A stretch of 64,000 nucleotides of DNA from GCA-2720975 sp964469565 (GCA_964469565.1 CAYXZD010000006.1:124001-188000), one strand, 5' to 3'. Counted from the stretch's first letter, positions 1-9,833 are shown. Made by a program: numbers and translations. The notes: a model not told the origin generated them from the letters alone.

Positions 1-77
1 ACGGTCGGCTCCGATGAAACACCAGCAGGCCACTAGGATGCCCCGATGCCGCCTAGCACTGAGGGGTGGGTGGGGCC

Positions 78-338
78 CTAATTGCGAGCGGTTACCATAC
101 GCGTCTCAGCGGGAGCTGAAGAGCTTCCGCCCCCGACACCGCCGGTCGTGCTGGATACGCGACGGCTCGCTTCCTCAATAAACAGATCGAGGGATGTTTG
201 GATTTCAACCACCTGATCCCTTGAGAGGGTAAGGGTCTTTGCTGCGCCCTGGGAGTGCAGCTCGTGACCCAGAAGGCGCGAAATGACCTTGATGTGTGAG
301 AGGTGACGGTTGAGTTGATTGCCTTGCTTGCTGTCCAT
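78..338 (-). CDS. small hypothetical protein, 86 aa
   Basis: I do not recognise this protein. It starts at an ATG and ends at TAG. The first 60 residues look soluble and helical with mixed charge. The tail is Gly/Ser-rich (a run of Gly and Ser around residues 66-74), which suggests a flexible C-terminus. There is no signal peptide or membrane segment. It is divergent from the helicase gene that begins at 580, so the roughly 240 bases between them probably hold both promoters. No part of it overlaps a better candidate, which is the main reason for keeping it. It could still be a spurious frame in GC-rich DNA. Confidence 0.45.
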   Translation of the reverse strand: MDSKQGNQLNRHLSHIKVISRLLGHELHSQGAAKTLTLSRDQVVEIQTSLDLFIEEASRRVSSTTGGVGGGSSSAPAETRMVTARN

Positions 339-579
339 GGATTCGTGGCGGCTCGCGGGTGAGCCCTTGGGTTGGGGTCTTCGGGTGGGTCGGTTCTGGG
401 TTTTCCCCGTTGGGTCAGCCCGGTAAGGGGCTAGACGCGGCGAGCCGAGAGATTGGCCCGATTTGGGTTTGTGCGCAGACGCACCGCCTGCTTTGATACC
501 GCCTCAGGGGGCTCACCTCAAGCACCGATTCGCACGATCTCCCCAAATCCCTAGAAGCTCGGACTCTCCCAGTTCATTT

Positions 580-2724
580 ATGTGCCCCATGGGCAAGTCA
601 CCCACCCCTCAAGACTCCAGCGCTTCGAGAGAGCCCGATCCCCAGGCTGCGGCAGTCCCCTTTGGGTTTCTGCCCGAAGATGCGCCCCTGCCCGAACCAA
701 GGCAAGCCGCTATCCCGGCCGAAGATGACCGGCTCACACAGTGGAAGGGCTTCACGCTCCTAGCCTTCCAGATTCAGGCAGTCCATGCCGTGCGGCAAGG
801 CCACAACGTACTCGTGGCCGCTCCCACGGGCTCGGGTAAAACCCTTGTGGCGGAGTACGCCATCGCCGACGGAGCCGCACGCGGGAAGCGCTGCATCTAC
901 ACCTCCCCCATCAAGGCGCTGTCGAATCAGAAGTATCGCGACTTCCGGGACGATCCAGATGTCGACGTGGGCCTGATGACCGGAGACGTCACCATCAACC
1001 CCGGTGGGCGCGTTCTCATCATGACTACCGAGATCCTGCGCAACGCGATCTTCGAGAACCCAGCCCTTCTCAACGATGTTGCCTATGTGATCTTCGACGA
1101 GATTCACTTCATGGATGATCGCGAGCGTGGAACGGTCTGGGAGGAAAGTCTGATCTTTCTCCCGGCGAGCGTGCGCCTGATCTGCCTCTCGGCGACGGTG
1201 AGCAACGTGGACGAACTGGGCTCCTGGCTGACGGAAATCCGCACCCAACCCATGGAAGTTGTTCGAGAATCGCGCCGGCCGGTTCCCCTCGCTCACTTTT
1301 GCTGGTCAGAACGCAATGGGGTCTTCAGTCCGAGCAAGCTCAAGGGGATTCGAGCGCGCACCCCAAGACCTCGCAGCGGTTCCCGCAGGCACGGTGGCCG
1401 CGGACGCGGCCGCGGCGGAGGATTCAGCGGCCCGCCCGATCCAAACGGCCTGTTTGATGAGATCATCGCCGAGAAGAACCTGCCGGCTTTGGTGTTCTCC
1501 TTCTCGCGCAAGGACTGCGAAAAGTTGGCTAGGCGCAATGAAGCGCGACAACTCTTGAGTGCTGCTGAGCAACAGGCCATGGGACGCCTCCAGGATGAAC
1601 TGGTAGAGCTCTTTCAATTAGACCCGCGTGTGCTGCGGGGGGAGGTCTTTGGCTTGGCGCGCGGAGGGGTGGGGTATCACCACGCCGGAATGATGCCCGT
1701 CTACAAGGAAGTCGTCGAACGGATGTTCACCGCCGGACTGCTCAAGTTGTTGTTTACAACCGAGACCTTCGCCCTCGGCATCAACATGCCTGCGCGCTCA
1801 GTCGTCTTCAACGCCCTTCGCAAGTTCGACGGAGTCAGCTTTGATTACCTGCGTACGCGCGATTTTCTACAGATGGCCGGGCGCGCCGGTCGCCAGGGCA
1901 TCGACACCAAGGGTCTGGTGTACTGTGTGCTCGGGGACAAAGACATCCTCGAGGCCCCACTCCAGCGACTGTTTGCAGGCAAGCCCGAAGCCGTCACATC
2001 GCGCTTCAATCTCTCCTATTCTTCAATCCTGCACCTCGTCGAACGGGTCGGTCGCGATTACTTGCACGAAGCTTGGGAGCGTTCATTCCACTGTTTCCAG
2101 GGGCGGGAGCGCAATCAGAAGGCGCGCGAGAAGCAGCGCCTTGCACAACGCCGCAGCATCGACCGATACCTGCTGGTGCTCGACGAATTGGGCTATCTAA
2201 ATGGAGACTCGCTGACTCCCCGGGGGCGCATCGCCTGCACGCTCAACGGATATGAATTGCAGATGACCGAGCTCCTGTTCCAGGGGACTCTAGAAAACCT
2301 AACTCCCAAGGCCCTGGCTGCGGTCATGGTGGGCCTGGTCTACGAAGAACGCAGGCGTTTCGACGCCCCCCGCATTCCTGAACGGATGTTTGGTGCCCTG
2401 CGGCGCAGCGTTTCGGGGGTCGTGCGAGAGGTCAATGGACTTGAGGCGCGCATGGGGATCGACCCACCAGTCAAGCGGCCTGATTGGGGCCTCACCCCAG
2501 CCGTACTGCGTTGGTACGAGGGTGAGAGCCTGGAGCAGTTAGAGGAACTAGGGGGCTCGGGGTCAGGGGACATCTGCCGCGTCTTCCGCATGACCGTGCA
2601 GTTGATGCGCAATGTGAGACGGGCACTGGGTCCCGATTCGGACCTCTCAGGGGTGCTCACCGATGCCGTTGCCGCCCTCAATCGCGATGAAATCGACGCC
2701 CGTCGGCAGCTGGAGCTGGGATAG
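580..2724 (+). CDS. Ski2/Mtr4-like superfamily II RNA helicase with RG-rich insertion
   Basis: ATP-dependent helicase of the Ski2-like (DExH) family, 714 aa from ATG 580. The frame is open from a TTG at 463, but that extension is not helicase-like; ATG 589 is another option. From the 580 start, Walker A (PTGSGKT) lies near residues 82-88, the DEIH box near 173-176 and SAT near 204-206. The second RecA domain carries a QMAGRAGRQG motif. The end (GDICRVFRMTVQLMRNV) resembles the DSHCT arch/ratchet end of Ski2 proteins. Family knowledge suggests a role in RNA turnover or RNP remodelling in the cytoplasm. Odd: residues about 259-281 form an Arg/Gly-rich insertion between the RecA lobes, like an RGG box, which could add RNA affinity. 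Confidence 0.9.
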   Translation: MCPMGKSPTPQDSSASREPDPQAAAVPFGFLPEDAPLPEPRQAAIPAEDDRLTQWKGFTLLAFQIQAVHAVRQGHNVLVAAPTGSGKTLVAEYAIADGAARGKRCIYTSPIKALSNQKYRDFRDDPDVDVGLMTGDVTINPGGRVLIMTTEILRNAIFENPALLNDVAYVIFDEIHFMDDRERGTVWEESLIFLPASVRLICLSATVSNVDELGSWLTEIRTQPMEVVRESRRPVPLAHFCWSERNGVFSPSKLKGIRARTPRPRSGSRRHGGRGRGRGGGFSGPPDPNGLFDEIIAEKNLPALVFSFSRKDCEKLARRNEARQLLSAAEQQAMGRLQDELVELFQLDPRVLRGEVFGLARGGVGYHHAGMMPVYKEVVERMFTAGLLKLLFTTETFALGINMPARSVVFNALRKFDGVSFDYLRTRDFLQMAGRAGRQGIDTKGLVYCVLGDKDILEAPLQRLFAGKPEAVTSRFNLSYSSILHLVERVGRDYLHEAWERSFHCFQGRERNQKAREKQRLAQRRSIDRYLLVLDELGYLNGDSLTPRGRIACTLNGYELQMTELLFQGTLENLTPKALAAVMVGLVYEERRRFDAPRIPERMFGALRRSVSGVVREVNGLEARMGIDPPVKRPDWGLTPAVLRWYEGESLEQLEELGGSGSGDICRVFRMTVQLMRNVRRALGPDSDLSGVLTDAVAALNRDEIDARRQLELG

Positions 2725-2996
2725 CCCCCCCCACGGGCTCTGCGAGGGCCCTTGGGCCTTCACATGGGGTCTATCGACCCGATGATTCACCTCCAGAATG
2801 CCTGTAGCCCCACAGGTTCCCGGTGGGTAGGTCGTTGCACGGGTACCCTGATTGGGTACACTCAAGGCAATAGGATCTGCATGGGGAACTCTTCCGGCAG
2901 GTGCTGCTCCACTGACACCCCGCCACCCGAGGCGATCGGCTCCTCTTCCCTGAGGTGAGCCGCCCCCCACTCCCCCCCCAAGAATCCCCACCGTCC

Positions 2997-3860
2997 ATGT
3001 TCGTTTCCTTGACCCTCGCGGCGTTGACCGCGTCTTCCCCCTGCACGCAGCACCACCCGCAGGAGTTCGCCGCTGCCCTTTCTGCCCCGAATGGGCTCGT
3101 GGTCTCCCAGGAGTCCCCAGCGGACCAAGAAGGTGCCAAGCAGATCAGTGCCTCCCCTGCGGCCCTCGTGGGCGATAAGACCGGCAATGTGGTTCGCCTG
3201 ACGACAACCGATAAGGTCCACCTAGCCGCCACTTACTACCCACCCCGGTCCAGTACCAAACGCGCACCTGCCGCCATCTTGGTGCACGACACGGCCGACC
3301 AGCGCAGCGCCTTGGCCCCCATGGCCCTCTACTTGCAAAAGAAGGGATTTGCGGCCCTCACTGTGGATCTGCGCGGCCATGGAGAGAGTGCTACGGAAAA
3401 GCTGACTTGGAAGAAGCTCGACGAGAAGGCTCGCACCACGCAGTGGGCGTTCGCGAGCCGTGATCTTGCTGCGGCTGCGAAGTTCATACGCTCCCAAAAG
3501 GGAGTCCACACAGCCAACCTGACGGTGATCGGTATGGGAGCCGGCAGTACCCTAGCAGTACGCCACGCCGTCGACGACGAAAACGTGCGCGCCACGATTC
3601 TTCTCAACCCTCCGAAGGAATCATTCGGATTCAAGATGCTCTCAGGCGTCACCGACCTGGGCGGCCTGCCAACCCTCATCATGAGCCCCAGCGAGCGCCG
3701 TTCAGCCCATGAGACTTTGCAGGAGACTTGCCACGAGGACAACGATGGCCTTGAGTACATCGAGGTCAAGGCGCTGAAGTCCAAGGCCAAGGATATGCTT
3801 GGGGACAAGCGACTGAACAGCAGCGTTTACGCTTGGCTGCGCGCCAACGTAATGCAGTAG
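2997..3860 (+). CDS. exported alpha/beta-hydrolase-fold protein lacking the catalytic Ser and His
   Basis: The 287-aa protein from ATG 2997 opens with a hydrophobic signal-peptide-like stretch; an upstream GTG at 2955 only adds a proline-rich leader. The fold is recognisable from LVHD after strand 3, the DLRGHGES turn, and a nucleophile-elbow region reading VIGMGAGSTLA. In active members the elbow is G-x-S-x-G. Here it is G-M-G-A-G, so the serine is replaced by glycine. The C-terminal strand that normally carries the catalytic His has none (ALKSKAKDML). This is therefore probably a pseudoenzyme or a binding protein in the envelope. It stands alone after the helicase gene, 272 bases downstream. 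Confidence 0.75.
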   Translation: MFVSLTLAALTASSPCTQHHPQEFAAALSAPNGLVVSQESPADQEGAKQISASPAALVGDKTGNVVRLTTTDKVHLAATYYPPRSSTKRAPAAILVHDTADQRSALAPMALYLQKKGFAALTVDLRGHGESATEKLTWKKLDEKARTTQWAFASRDLAAAAKFIRSQKGVHTANLTVIGMGAGSTLAVRHAVDDENVRATILLNPPKESFGFKMLSGVTDLGGLPTLIMSPSERRSAHETLQETCHEDNDGLEYIEVKALKSKAKDMLGDKRLNSSVYAWLRANVMQ

Positions 3861-3993
3861 TCCGACAACCGTTGCCATTCGGCAATTCCCGCTTCAATCC
3901 GTTACTCCGGCGTGGTTCAATCGTCTTAGACTTTGATTGAACCCTATGAATCCAGCTCGCCCTGACGTCTCCCTCGAATCCCCATTGGAATCC

Positions 3994-4093
3994 NNNNNNN
4001 NNNNNNNNNNNNNNNNNNNNNNNNNNNNNNNNNNNNNNNNNNNNNNNNNNNNNNNNNNNNNNNNNNNNNNNNNNNNNNNNNNNNNNNNNNNNN
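3994..4093. other. assembly gap (100 N) inside the 3861-4187 stretch
   Basis: Exactly 100 N, a common placeholder for a scaffold join of unknown length. The flanks may be coding. Before the gap, ATG 3946 opens a frame (MNPARPDV...) that runs into the gap. After it, the frame of recQ is open without a stop from 4095 to the assigned recQ ATG at 4188 and encodes about 31 plausible residues. A longer RecQ N-terminus, or the end of another short gene, could be hidden here. Nothing else was seen in 3861-4187. Confidence 0.97.
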
Positions 4094-4187
4094 TTCACGC
4101 GCCTGGCTCCACGGTGAGGGCACTCAGGAATGGGCAGCTGGAGATTCGGTCCTTGAGTCCGATTCGTCTGCACTGAAGGCCACCTCC

Positions 4188-6128
4188 ATGGGCTCTCGCT
4201 TGGGACTGGAGGCCCATGAAGGGCTGCGCCAAGACCACGTCGATCGGCACACACCAGAGGAACGTCTTGAGAACATTCAAGCCCAGGTGCGCCGTACGTT
4301 TGGTTTCGCAGGCCTTCGGGACATCCAAGTCCAGGCCGTCCAAGCCACCCTCGCAGGCCAAGACAGCCTAGTCGTCCTCCCCACGGGAGGGGGCAAGAGC
4401 CTTTGTTTTCAGGCCCCAGCCCTCGCCGAGCCCGGCTTGACTCTCGTGGTCAGTCCGCTCATTGCCCTGATGAAGGACCAGATTGACGGCCTGCGCACCA
4501 ATGGCGTTGCAGCACGCATGTGGACCAGCTCCCAGGGAGTCGAAGAATTGCGCGCGGTCGGTGCGGAGTTGGACGCCGGCCAACTGAGTTTGCTGTATGT
4601 CTCGCCCGAACGACTCGCTGTGCCCGGCTTCCTAGAGCGCGTGTTGCGCGCAGGGGCCTGGATGGTGGCCGTGGATGAGGCCCACTGCATTAGTCATTGG
4701 GGACATGACTTCCGACCCGAGTATCGCATGCTCGGCGAACTCAAGGAACGCCACCCTAGCCTCACCATGACCGCCCTGACAGCGACAGCCACGCCCAGGG
4801 TCCAGGAAGATATTGTGTCGGCCCTTGGCTTGAGTGATCCATTATGCATCGTGGCAAGTTGCGACCGGCCCAATCTCACCTACCGCGCCTTTCCTCGCTC
4901 CGACTTAGTGGCCCAATGCATGCAGGTGATCGAGCGCCATCCACAGCAAGCGGGCATTATCTACTGCCTCAGACGCAAGGACACCGAGTCACTTGCCCGC
5001 CGATTGGCAAGTCGTGGTGTCCGCTGCCTACCCTACCACGCAGGATTGAGTAGCGAAGATCGCCGCCGCAGCCAGGAGTCTTTCCTCTCCGAGGGTACCG
5101 ACGTCATCGTGGCCACTGTCGCCTTCGGGATGGGGATCGACCGGCCAGATGTCCGCTTCGTGATCCACGCCAGTCTTCCCAAGGGGATCGAGCAATACAG
5201 CCAGGAAACCGGTCGCGCGGGGCGCGATGGGCTGCCCGCCGAGTGTGCCTTGTTCTACTCGGGAGCGGACTATCACGGCTGGCGGGGGTTGATGGAACGC
5301 TCAGCCGCAGAGGGTGCGGCTGACGGCCTCGAGGGCATGGACCAGGTTCTCAACACCTCCCTCGATCGCTTATCGGAACTCTGGGCGATGGCGGGTCGAG
5401 CGACCTGTCGGCATCGTGCTCTGGTCGAATATTTCGGGCAGACCTGGGACAAAGACTCCTGCGGGGCGTGCGACGTGTGCCTAGGAGAACTGGAGCAGGT
5501 TCCCGATGGCACTGTATTGGCCCAGAAGATTCTTTCCTGCGTCGTTCGGTGCGATCAACGCTATGGAGGCGGGCACATCGCCGATGTGTTGCGAGGCGGA
5601 AACACCCAGCGCATCCGAGAACGCAACCACGACAAACTCAGTACCCACGGAATCCTGCGGGGTGTTCCGGGGCGCGAAATCAGGGCCTGGATTGATCAAC
5701 TCGTCGGTTTGGGACACCTGGTCCTCGCCACGGGTGATTACCCAACCCTCTCCCTCACCCAGAGTGGTTCAGAAGTCCTGAGAGGACACTCGGAAGTTTC
5801 CCTGTTCCTGCCCAAGCTTCCCAAGAGCGCTCGACGGCGCACCTCGGCCCTCGCTACAGCCGCCGAGGCCGGGGGTCCAACTCCCGATGCCGGCCTGTTT
5901 GAGCACCTGCGCATTGTGCGCAGACGCCTCGCCAAGGAACGAGGGGTCCCCCCCTACATTTTATTCAACGACAAGACCCTCGCACTCATGGCCGGCTATC
6001 AGCCATCCACGCGCTCGCAACTCTTGGCCCTCAAGGGTGTGGGAGAGAGCAAGGCGAACGATCCGGGCCCACTGTTTCTCGCAGCCATTCAGGAATACAG
6101 GGACTCGGGCCCAGCGGACGCCGACTGA
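4188..6128 (+). CDS. recQ: RecQ-family ATP-dependent 3'-5' DNA helicase
   Basis: RecQ unwinds DNA at stalled forks and recombination intermediates. The 646-aa frame shows Walker A (PTGGGKS, about residues 65-71), the DEAH box with the RecQ-specific aromatic loop (DEAHCISHWGHDFRPEY, from 163), a second RecA lobe ending QETGRAGRDG, and a zinc-binding RQC region with its cysteines (CRHRALVEYFG ... CGACDVC). It ends with an HRDC domain (LFEHLRIVRRRLAKE ... LKGVGESKA). This matches the full bacterial RecQ architecture. ATG 4188 is the first start after the assembly gap, but the frame is open back to the gap, so the true start may lie upstream, perhaps at ATG 3946. Confidence 0.95.
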   Translation: MGSRLGLEAHEGLRQDHVDRHTPEERLENIQAQVRRTFGFAGLRDIQVQAVQATLAGQDSLVVLPTGGGKSLCFQAPALAEPGLTLVVSPLIALMKDQIDGLRTNGVAARMWTSSQGVEELRAVGAELDAGQLSLLYVSPERLAVPGFLERVLRAGAWMVAVDEAHCISHWGHDFRPEYRMLGELKERHPSLTMTALTATATPRVQEDIVSALGLSDPLCIVASCDRPNLTYRAFPRSDLVAQCMQVIERHPQQAGIIYCLRRKDTESLARRLASRGVRCLPYHAGLSSEDRRRSQESFLSEGTDVIVATVAFGMGIDRPDVRFVIHASLPKGIEQYSQETGRAGRDGLPAECALFYSGADYHGWRGLMERSAAEGAADGLEGMDQVLNTSLDRLSELWAMAGRATCRHRALVEYFGQTWDKDSCGACDVCLGELEQVPDGTVLAQKILSCVVRCDQRYGGGHIADVLRGGNTQRIRERNHDKLSTHGILRGVPGREIRAWIDQLVGLGHLVLATGDYPTLSLTQSGSEVLRGHSEVSLFLPKLPKSARRRTSALATAAEAGGPTPDAGLFEHLRIVRRRLAKERGVPPYILFNDKTLALMAGYQPSTRSQLLALKGVGESKANDPGPLFLAAIQEYRDSGPADAD

Positions 6129-6420
6129 GGGAGACTTAGATCTCGATCTGACGCCGGCAGACGGGCGCACCGGGCTGGAGATTCGAAGGAGCGGGACTGG
6201 AGGATACCCCGCCCGGCATGGGCGCTATTCGCTACCCATTAGGCCGTCCCGTCCAGAGATTTTGCGAACACGCAATTGCGTCAGCGCTTTAGATCCCCCA
6301 CCCGAGTGCCGATAGGGCCCCTGCTCCCCAAGACGGGGATGCATCACTGCCCGAAGGCAAGTTTTTTGGACCGAGTGGTCCCATCCGCCTGAGGGAATCA
6401 CTCCACCCACGCCCAGATTC

Positions 6421-7533
6421 ATGCGCACTCCAACGCCCCTCCTTCAGACCTCCATCACCCTTGCCTGTCTCGCGCTCTTCAGCACTCCGGAGCGAGTGAA
6501 CGCCTCGAACGCGCAGGGGGAGTCGAGCCCATGCCTCGTCCACTGGCAGCGCAAGAGTTTTGAACCCGGCCAATGGCCTGCGGAGTTGCCAGCTCGGGCT
6601 CAAACGCTGATCTCCCACTGGCGCCCCTGGGCTGAGGAGATGGAGTACCGCATGGACTTCGACCCTCACATGAGGGTGATGACCCTTTCATCGAGTCGGC
6701 ACAACCGCTCGGTCTGCATGGAGGACAAGCTCGTGCAGCGCGTGCTAACCGCCTTCGATATCAGCCTCCCAGCAGTGCACTACACGCGCTCAACCTCCGA
6801 CGACACACTTCCCGAGCCGAAGAGAACCGAAGATCCCGTCGTCCTCCTGCGCCTACACAACCGTGCAGACTATCTGAGCGCGTTGGATTACCTTGGCACG
6901 CGCTACCCCCACCTTTCGGCTTGGACCCGCATCCACGAGCAGGCGAGTGGTTTCATTGCCGATGACCCCATCTGCGCTGGCTGGATTGAGAACGGCGTCG
7001 ACAAGGATCTCTGGCGAGTGGACAACGAACTGGTTCATCGCCTGACGGCCAATCTCTGCCAGGCGCGCTTTGGGTCCATTCCACACTGGCTGGAACGTGC
7101 GATCGCTTGGAACATGGAAGAGACTCTGGTGCATTCCATCCACTGCTTCCCCCACCGCTCGGACGAACACGTCCGTGATCAGCAGCGCGAATGGCAAGAA
7201 CTGCTCAAGACTCAGTGGAAGGACCGTGCACCCGGTGCCCTTGCCCTCGAAGACATGTCCCTGTGGCAGCACGGTTCGTACGAAAGCACACAAGCTGGCA
7301 TGGCCTTCGGGCTCGTGAGCTACTTACAGAAACATCATGAGGGCGCCCTCGCTCCAGTCCTGCACGACCTGGGCGTGTACAACCGCAGCCAACTCGGCCC
7401 CGCCCCTCTCGAACAGGCTGCGGCCCACGTGCCAGCCCCCGTCACGACCTCCATCATTCGCCGTCATGCGGGTCCCGATGCCCTCGTGAAGGTCACGGAA
7501 TTCTTCAGCCAGGGACGTCGCTACGGGCGCTAA
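6421..7533 (+). CDS. secreted protein resembling a degenerate gluzincin metallopeptidase
   Basis: The 370-aa protein has a signal-peptide-like N-terminus (hydrophobic residues 9-20). It has no family I can name with certainty. The middle contains DNELVHRLTANLCQ followed by PHWLERAIAW. This has the shape of the HExxH ... PxWLxEGxA signature of peptidase-MA/DUF1570-like proteins, but the first zinc-binding His is Asn (N202-E203-L-V-H206) and the downstream Glu is displaced by one. If related, it is probably inactive. It stands alone, with 292 bases after recQ in which I see no gene. The large protein at 47479 shows a comparable degenerate motif. Confidence 0.7.
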   Translation: MRTPTPLLQTSITLACLALFSTPERVNASNAQGESSPCLVHWQRKSFEPGQWPAELPARAQTLISHWRPWAEEMEYRMDFDPHMRVMTLSSSRHNRSVCMEDKLVQRVLTAFDISLPAVHYTRSTSDDTLPEPKRTEDPVVLLRLHNRADYLSALDYLGTRYPHLSAWTRIHEQASGFIADDPICAGWIENGVDKDLWRVDNELVHRLTANLCQARFGSIPHWLERAIAWNMEETLVHSIHCFPHRSDEHVRDQQREWQELLKTQWKDRAPGALALEDMSLWQHGSYESTQAGMAFGLVSYLQKHHEGALAPVLHDLGVYNRSQLGPAPLEQAAAHVPAPVTTSIIRRHAGPDALVKVTEFFSQGRRYGR

Positions 7534-7635
7534 GCAGCCGGGCTAAGGATGGGTCCCGTTCCCCCAATCGGTGTTCCTAGACCCGTTGGAGAGCGCCAGT
7601 CCCCATGACGCCGATCCCCATGGGTTCTGAGGTGC

Positions 7636-9831
7636 ATGGAATCGATGCCTGCCACCGGCCAATCCGTAGCGTATCCTCTGGGCGTGCGCATCCTCACCGT
7701 CATTGTAGTTCTGCTCGCCCTCGTGATCGGCGTGCTGACCACCTTGAATCGCAGCGCCGCCCCCCTGCCCGGGCCTGGACCGCTGGATCGTGAACCCTCT
7801 GCGCAAGGCACCTCACCGTCTGCCGAGTTGTCCCCCACCCATGAACAACTCTCTACAGGAACCGAGAGCCAGCGCGCTTCCATCGAAGGTGAGCCCGAGG
7901 GGATGGGTGCCGGTTCAATTCGCCCCCACGGGGAGTTGACCGCCAACCTGCGGGTTCGTGATGACCGCAATCGCCCGATCGAACTCGTCTTGTTCAATGG
8001 CTTTCATATGCCCGAGCTCACCGGGGAAGGTCAACAACCCGCCCCACTCCGGCTGTCCCGCTCCCTAGGCAATCGGGACGGTCACTTCAAAGTCCAGGGT
8101 CTATGCCCAGGCGAATGGACTTTGATCCTCGAGGCACCTTCCATGGGGTGGAGCCGCGGGCAGGGGCGCAAAATCGTGAAGGTCGCGATGCCCCAGACAG
8201 AACGCTGGATCGATGTCACCTTGGAACGCCCGGCATCCGTTGCGGGCCAAGTTGTGAATAACCAAGGGCAAGCCCTTGAAGGAGCCAGAGTCAGTGGCCC
8301 GGGTTCGTTGCAAACGTGGACCGATGAATGGGGCGCCTTCTCCTTCGAGACCATGCCCGCTGGGAGTATCACTCTGAAGGCCAGCCTGAGTGCTTCCGCC
8401 ACCGAGCAGCCATTGACGCTCATCCCCGGCGAGGAACGGCGTGATATCGTTCTGCGCTTCCCAGGGGCTGGGACCATCCTCGGAGAGGTTGTGGACACTC
8501 AAGGCCAGCGAGTCCCCAGCATGGATGTGGTACTCATTGGATCGGATGACCGCATGAGCGACTCGACCCGAAGCGACGACCAGGGGCGTTTCCGGTTCAG
8601 CCCTGTGGAGCCGGGTAACTACTCCCTCGTTGCGGCGCACATGGACCTCATGCTCGATTCCGAGCCCAGTTTTTTTGAGAAACTGACCACCCAGGCCATC
8701 CAAGTCGAGCCCGAGCAGACCCACGAAGTCGTGCTCTACATGAAAGAGGTTCGTTCCAGCGTGGAGGTGCATGGACAAATCACGTCCGATGGCGAACCCA
8801 TCGCACACACCAACATCCTCGTGGTCGCCGAGGGGGGCAGTTTCCTTGAGACGACGCGCAGCGTTACGACGGGTGAGCAGGGTGAGTACTCGATCCAGTT
8901 GGCCGGTCCCGGGCCAGTGGTGTTCTTTATCTCACGCACGCGCGAGCAACCTATTGCCGTGGTGGACGTTCCTGATGTGTCCTCCTACCTGTGTGATATC
9001 ACCCTGCCGACGGGCAATCTGAAGGTCATCATCCCCAATGAGTCGGCCGACGTGGAAGTATCCCTCCATGCGCTCTCGGGTTTTCAATCAAGACCCGGAG
9101 CTGCCCTTGAGCGCGAATGGGCCCAACGCGGAGCAGGCAAGGTACAAAGCTTGGAATTCTCACAGTTACTCCCCGGCCACTACATGGTGCAGGGGCACGC
9201 CTTTGATGCCGTCTCCCGCACGATCCAGTCCAGTCCCATTGAGGTCCGCAATGGCCGAAGCGAGACGGTTGAACTCACCCTTCTCTCCCCCTGCACGCTC
9301 ACCGGAACGACACTCAACGCAAAGGGGGACCCCACCGCAGGGGTGATTGTTCAAGCACTCGCCACCGAGAGCGGCCAACCCCTTGATCGCACGCGCAGCG
9401 ACCGCAGAGGGCATTACACCCTCGGGCCGCTCCCCGTAGGCAAGATCACCCTACAGGGAGGCGTGGGTTCCGACTGCCTACTCTCCTTTGAGGAGATCGC
9501 CGAGGGGGATGTACTCGAGCGCGACCTCACCCTCAAGCCTGGGAGCCATGTGCACGTGCGCATCATGGATACCAGCGGCACGGCCCGGGGCGCGCACCTG
9601 AGCCTGCGCACCCCTGCGGGCCAGAGGGTCGATGGTTGGACGGGGCAGGGGGACTCGGGGAAGAGTAGGTCGGGATTGAATGCACCTCTGCAACTTTCCA
9701 CCCGATCGTTTGGCCCGCTCCCCCCCGGCGCGTATGCCCTGACTGCACACTGGGGCACGGCCGAATCAAAAACCCGTTCCGTTCAGGTTCGAGCCAACGA
9801 AGCCACGGAAATCCGCTGGACCCTCGACTGA
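7636..9831 (+). CDS. membrane-anchored protein with repeated carboxypeptidase-regulatory-like domains
   Basis: The 731-aa protein has a single N-terminal transmembrane segment (about residues 15-36) followed by a long extracytoplasmic region. That region is built from beta-sandwich repeats of the carboxypeptidase regulatory-like type. Typical repeat signatures are visible several times: GQVVNNQGQALEGARVSG, TWTDEWGAFSFETMPAG, GEVVDTQGQRVPSMDVVLIG, TRSDDQGRFRFSPVEPGNYSL and TRSDRRGHYTLGPLPVGKITL. There is no catalytic domain. Such proteins are usually structural or adhesive at the cell surface. ATG 7645 is an alternative start three codons in. The gene is convergent with the pseudouridine synthase gene, the two stops lying only two bases apart. 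Confidence 0.85.
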   Translation: MESMPATGQSVAYPLGVRILTVIVVLLALVIGVLTTLNRSAAPLPGPGPLDREPSAQGTSPSAELSPTHEQLSTGTESQRASIEGEPEGMGAGSIRPHGELTANLRVRDDRNRPIELVLFNGFHMPELTGEGQQPAPLRLSRSLGNRDGHFKVQGLCPGEWTLILEAPSMGWSRGQGRKIVKVAMPQTERWIDVTLERPASVAGQVVNNQGQALEGARVSGPGSLQTWTDEWGAFSFETMPAGSITLKASLSASATEQPLTLIPGEERRDIVLRFPGAGTILGEVVDTQGQRVPSMDVVLIGSDDRMSDSTRSDDQGRFRFSPVEPGNYSLVAAHMDLMLDSEPSFFEKLTTQAIQVEPEQTHEVVLYMKEVRSSVEVHGQITSDGEPIAHTNILVVAEGGSFLETTRSVTTGEQGEYSIQLAGPGPVVFFISRTREQPIAVVDVPDVSSYLCDITLPTGNLKVIIPNESADVEVSLHALSGFQSRPGAALEREWAQRGAGKVQSLEFSQLLPGHYMVQGHAFDAVSRTIQSSPIEVRNGRSETVELTLLSPCTLTGTTLNAKGDPTAGVIVQALATESGQPLDRTRSDRRGHYTLGPLPVGKITLQGGVGSDCLLSFEEIAEGDVLERDLTLKPGSHVHVRIMDTSGTARGAHLSLRTPAGQRVDGWTGQGDSGKSRSGLNAPLQLSTRSFGPLPPGAYALTAHWGTAESKTRSVQVRANEATEIRWTLD

Positions 9832-9833
9832 AC

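Noticed and set aside
463..579. N-terminal extension of the Ski2-like helicase from TTG 463
   Set aside because: Pro/Ser-rich residues unlike the family, and an ATG at 580 gives a good start.
3937..4176. ORF spanning the N run
   Set aside because: Most of it is ambiguous sequence and its phase across an unknown gap is meaningless.
6126..6310. TGA at the end of recQ followed by an open frame, as a possible third recoding site
   Set aside because: HRDC is complete before the TGA, the following residues are Arg-rich and not domain-like, and no Cys context or clear hairpin is present.
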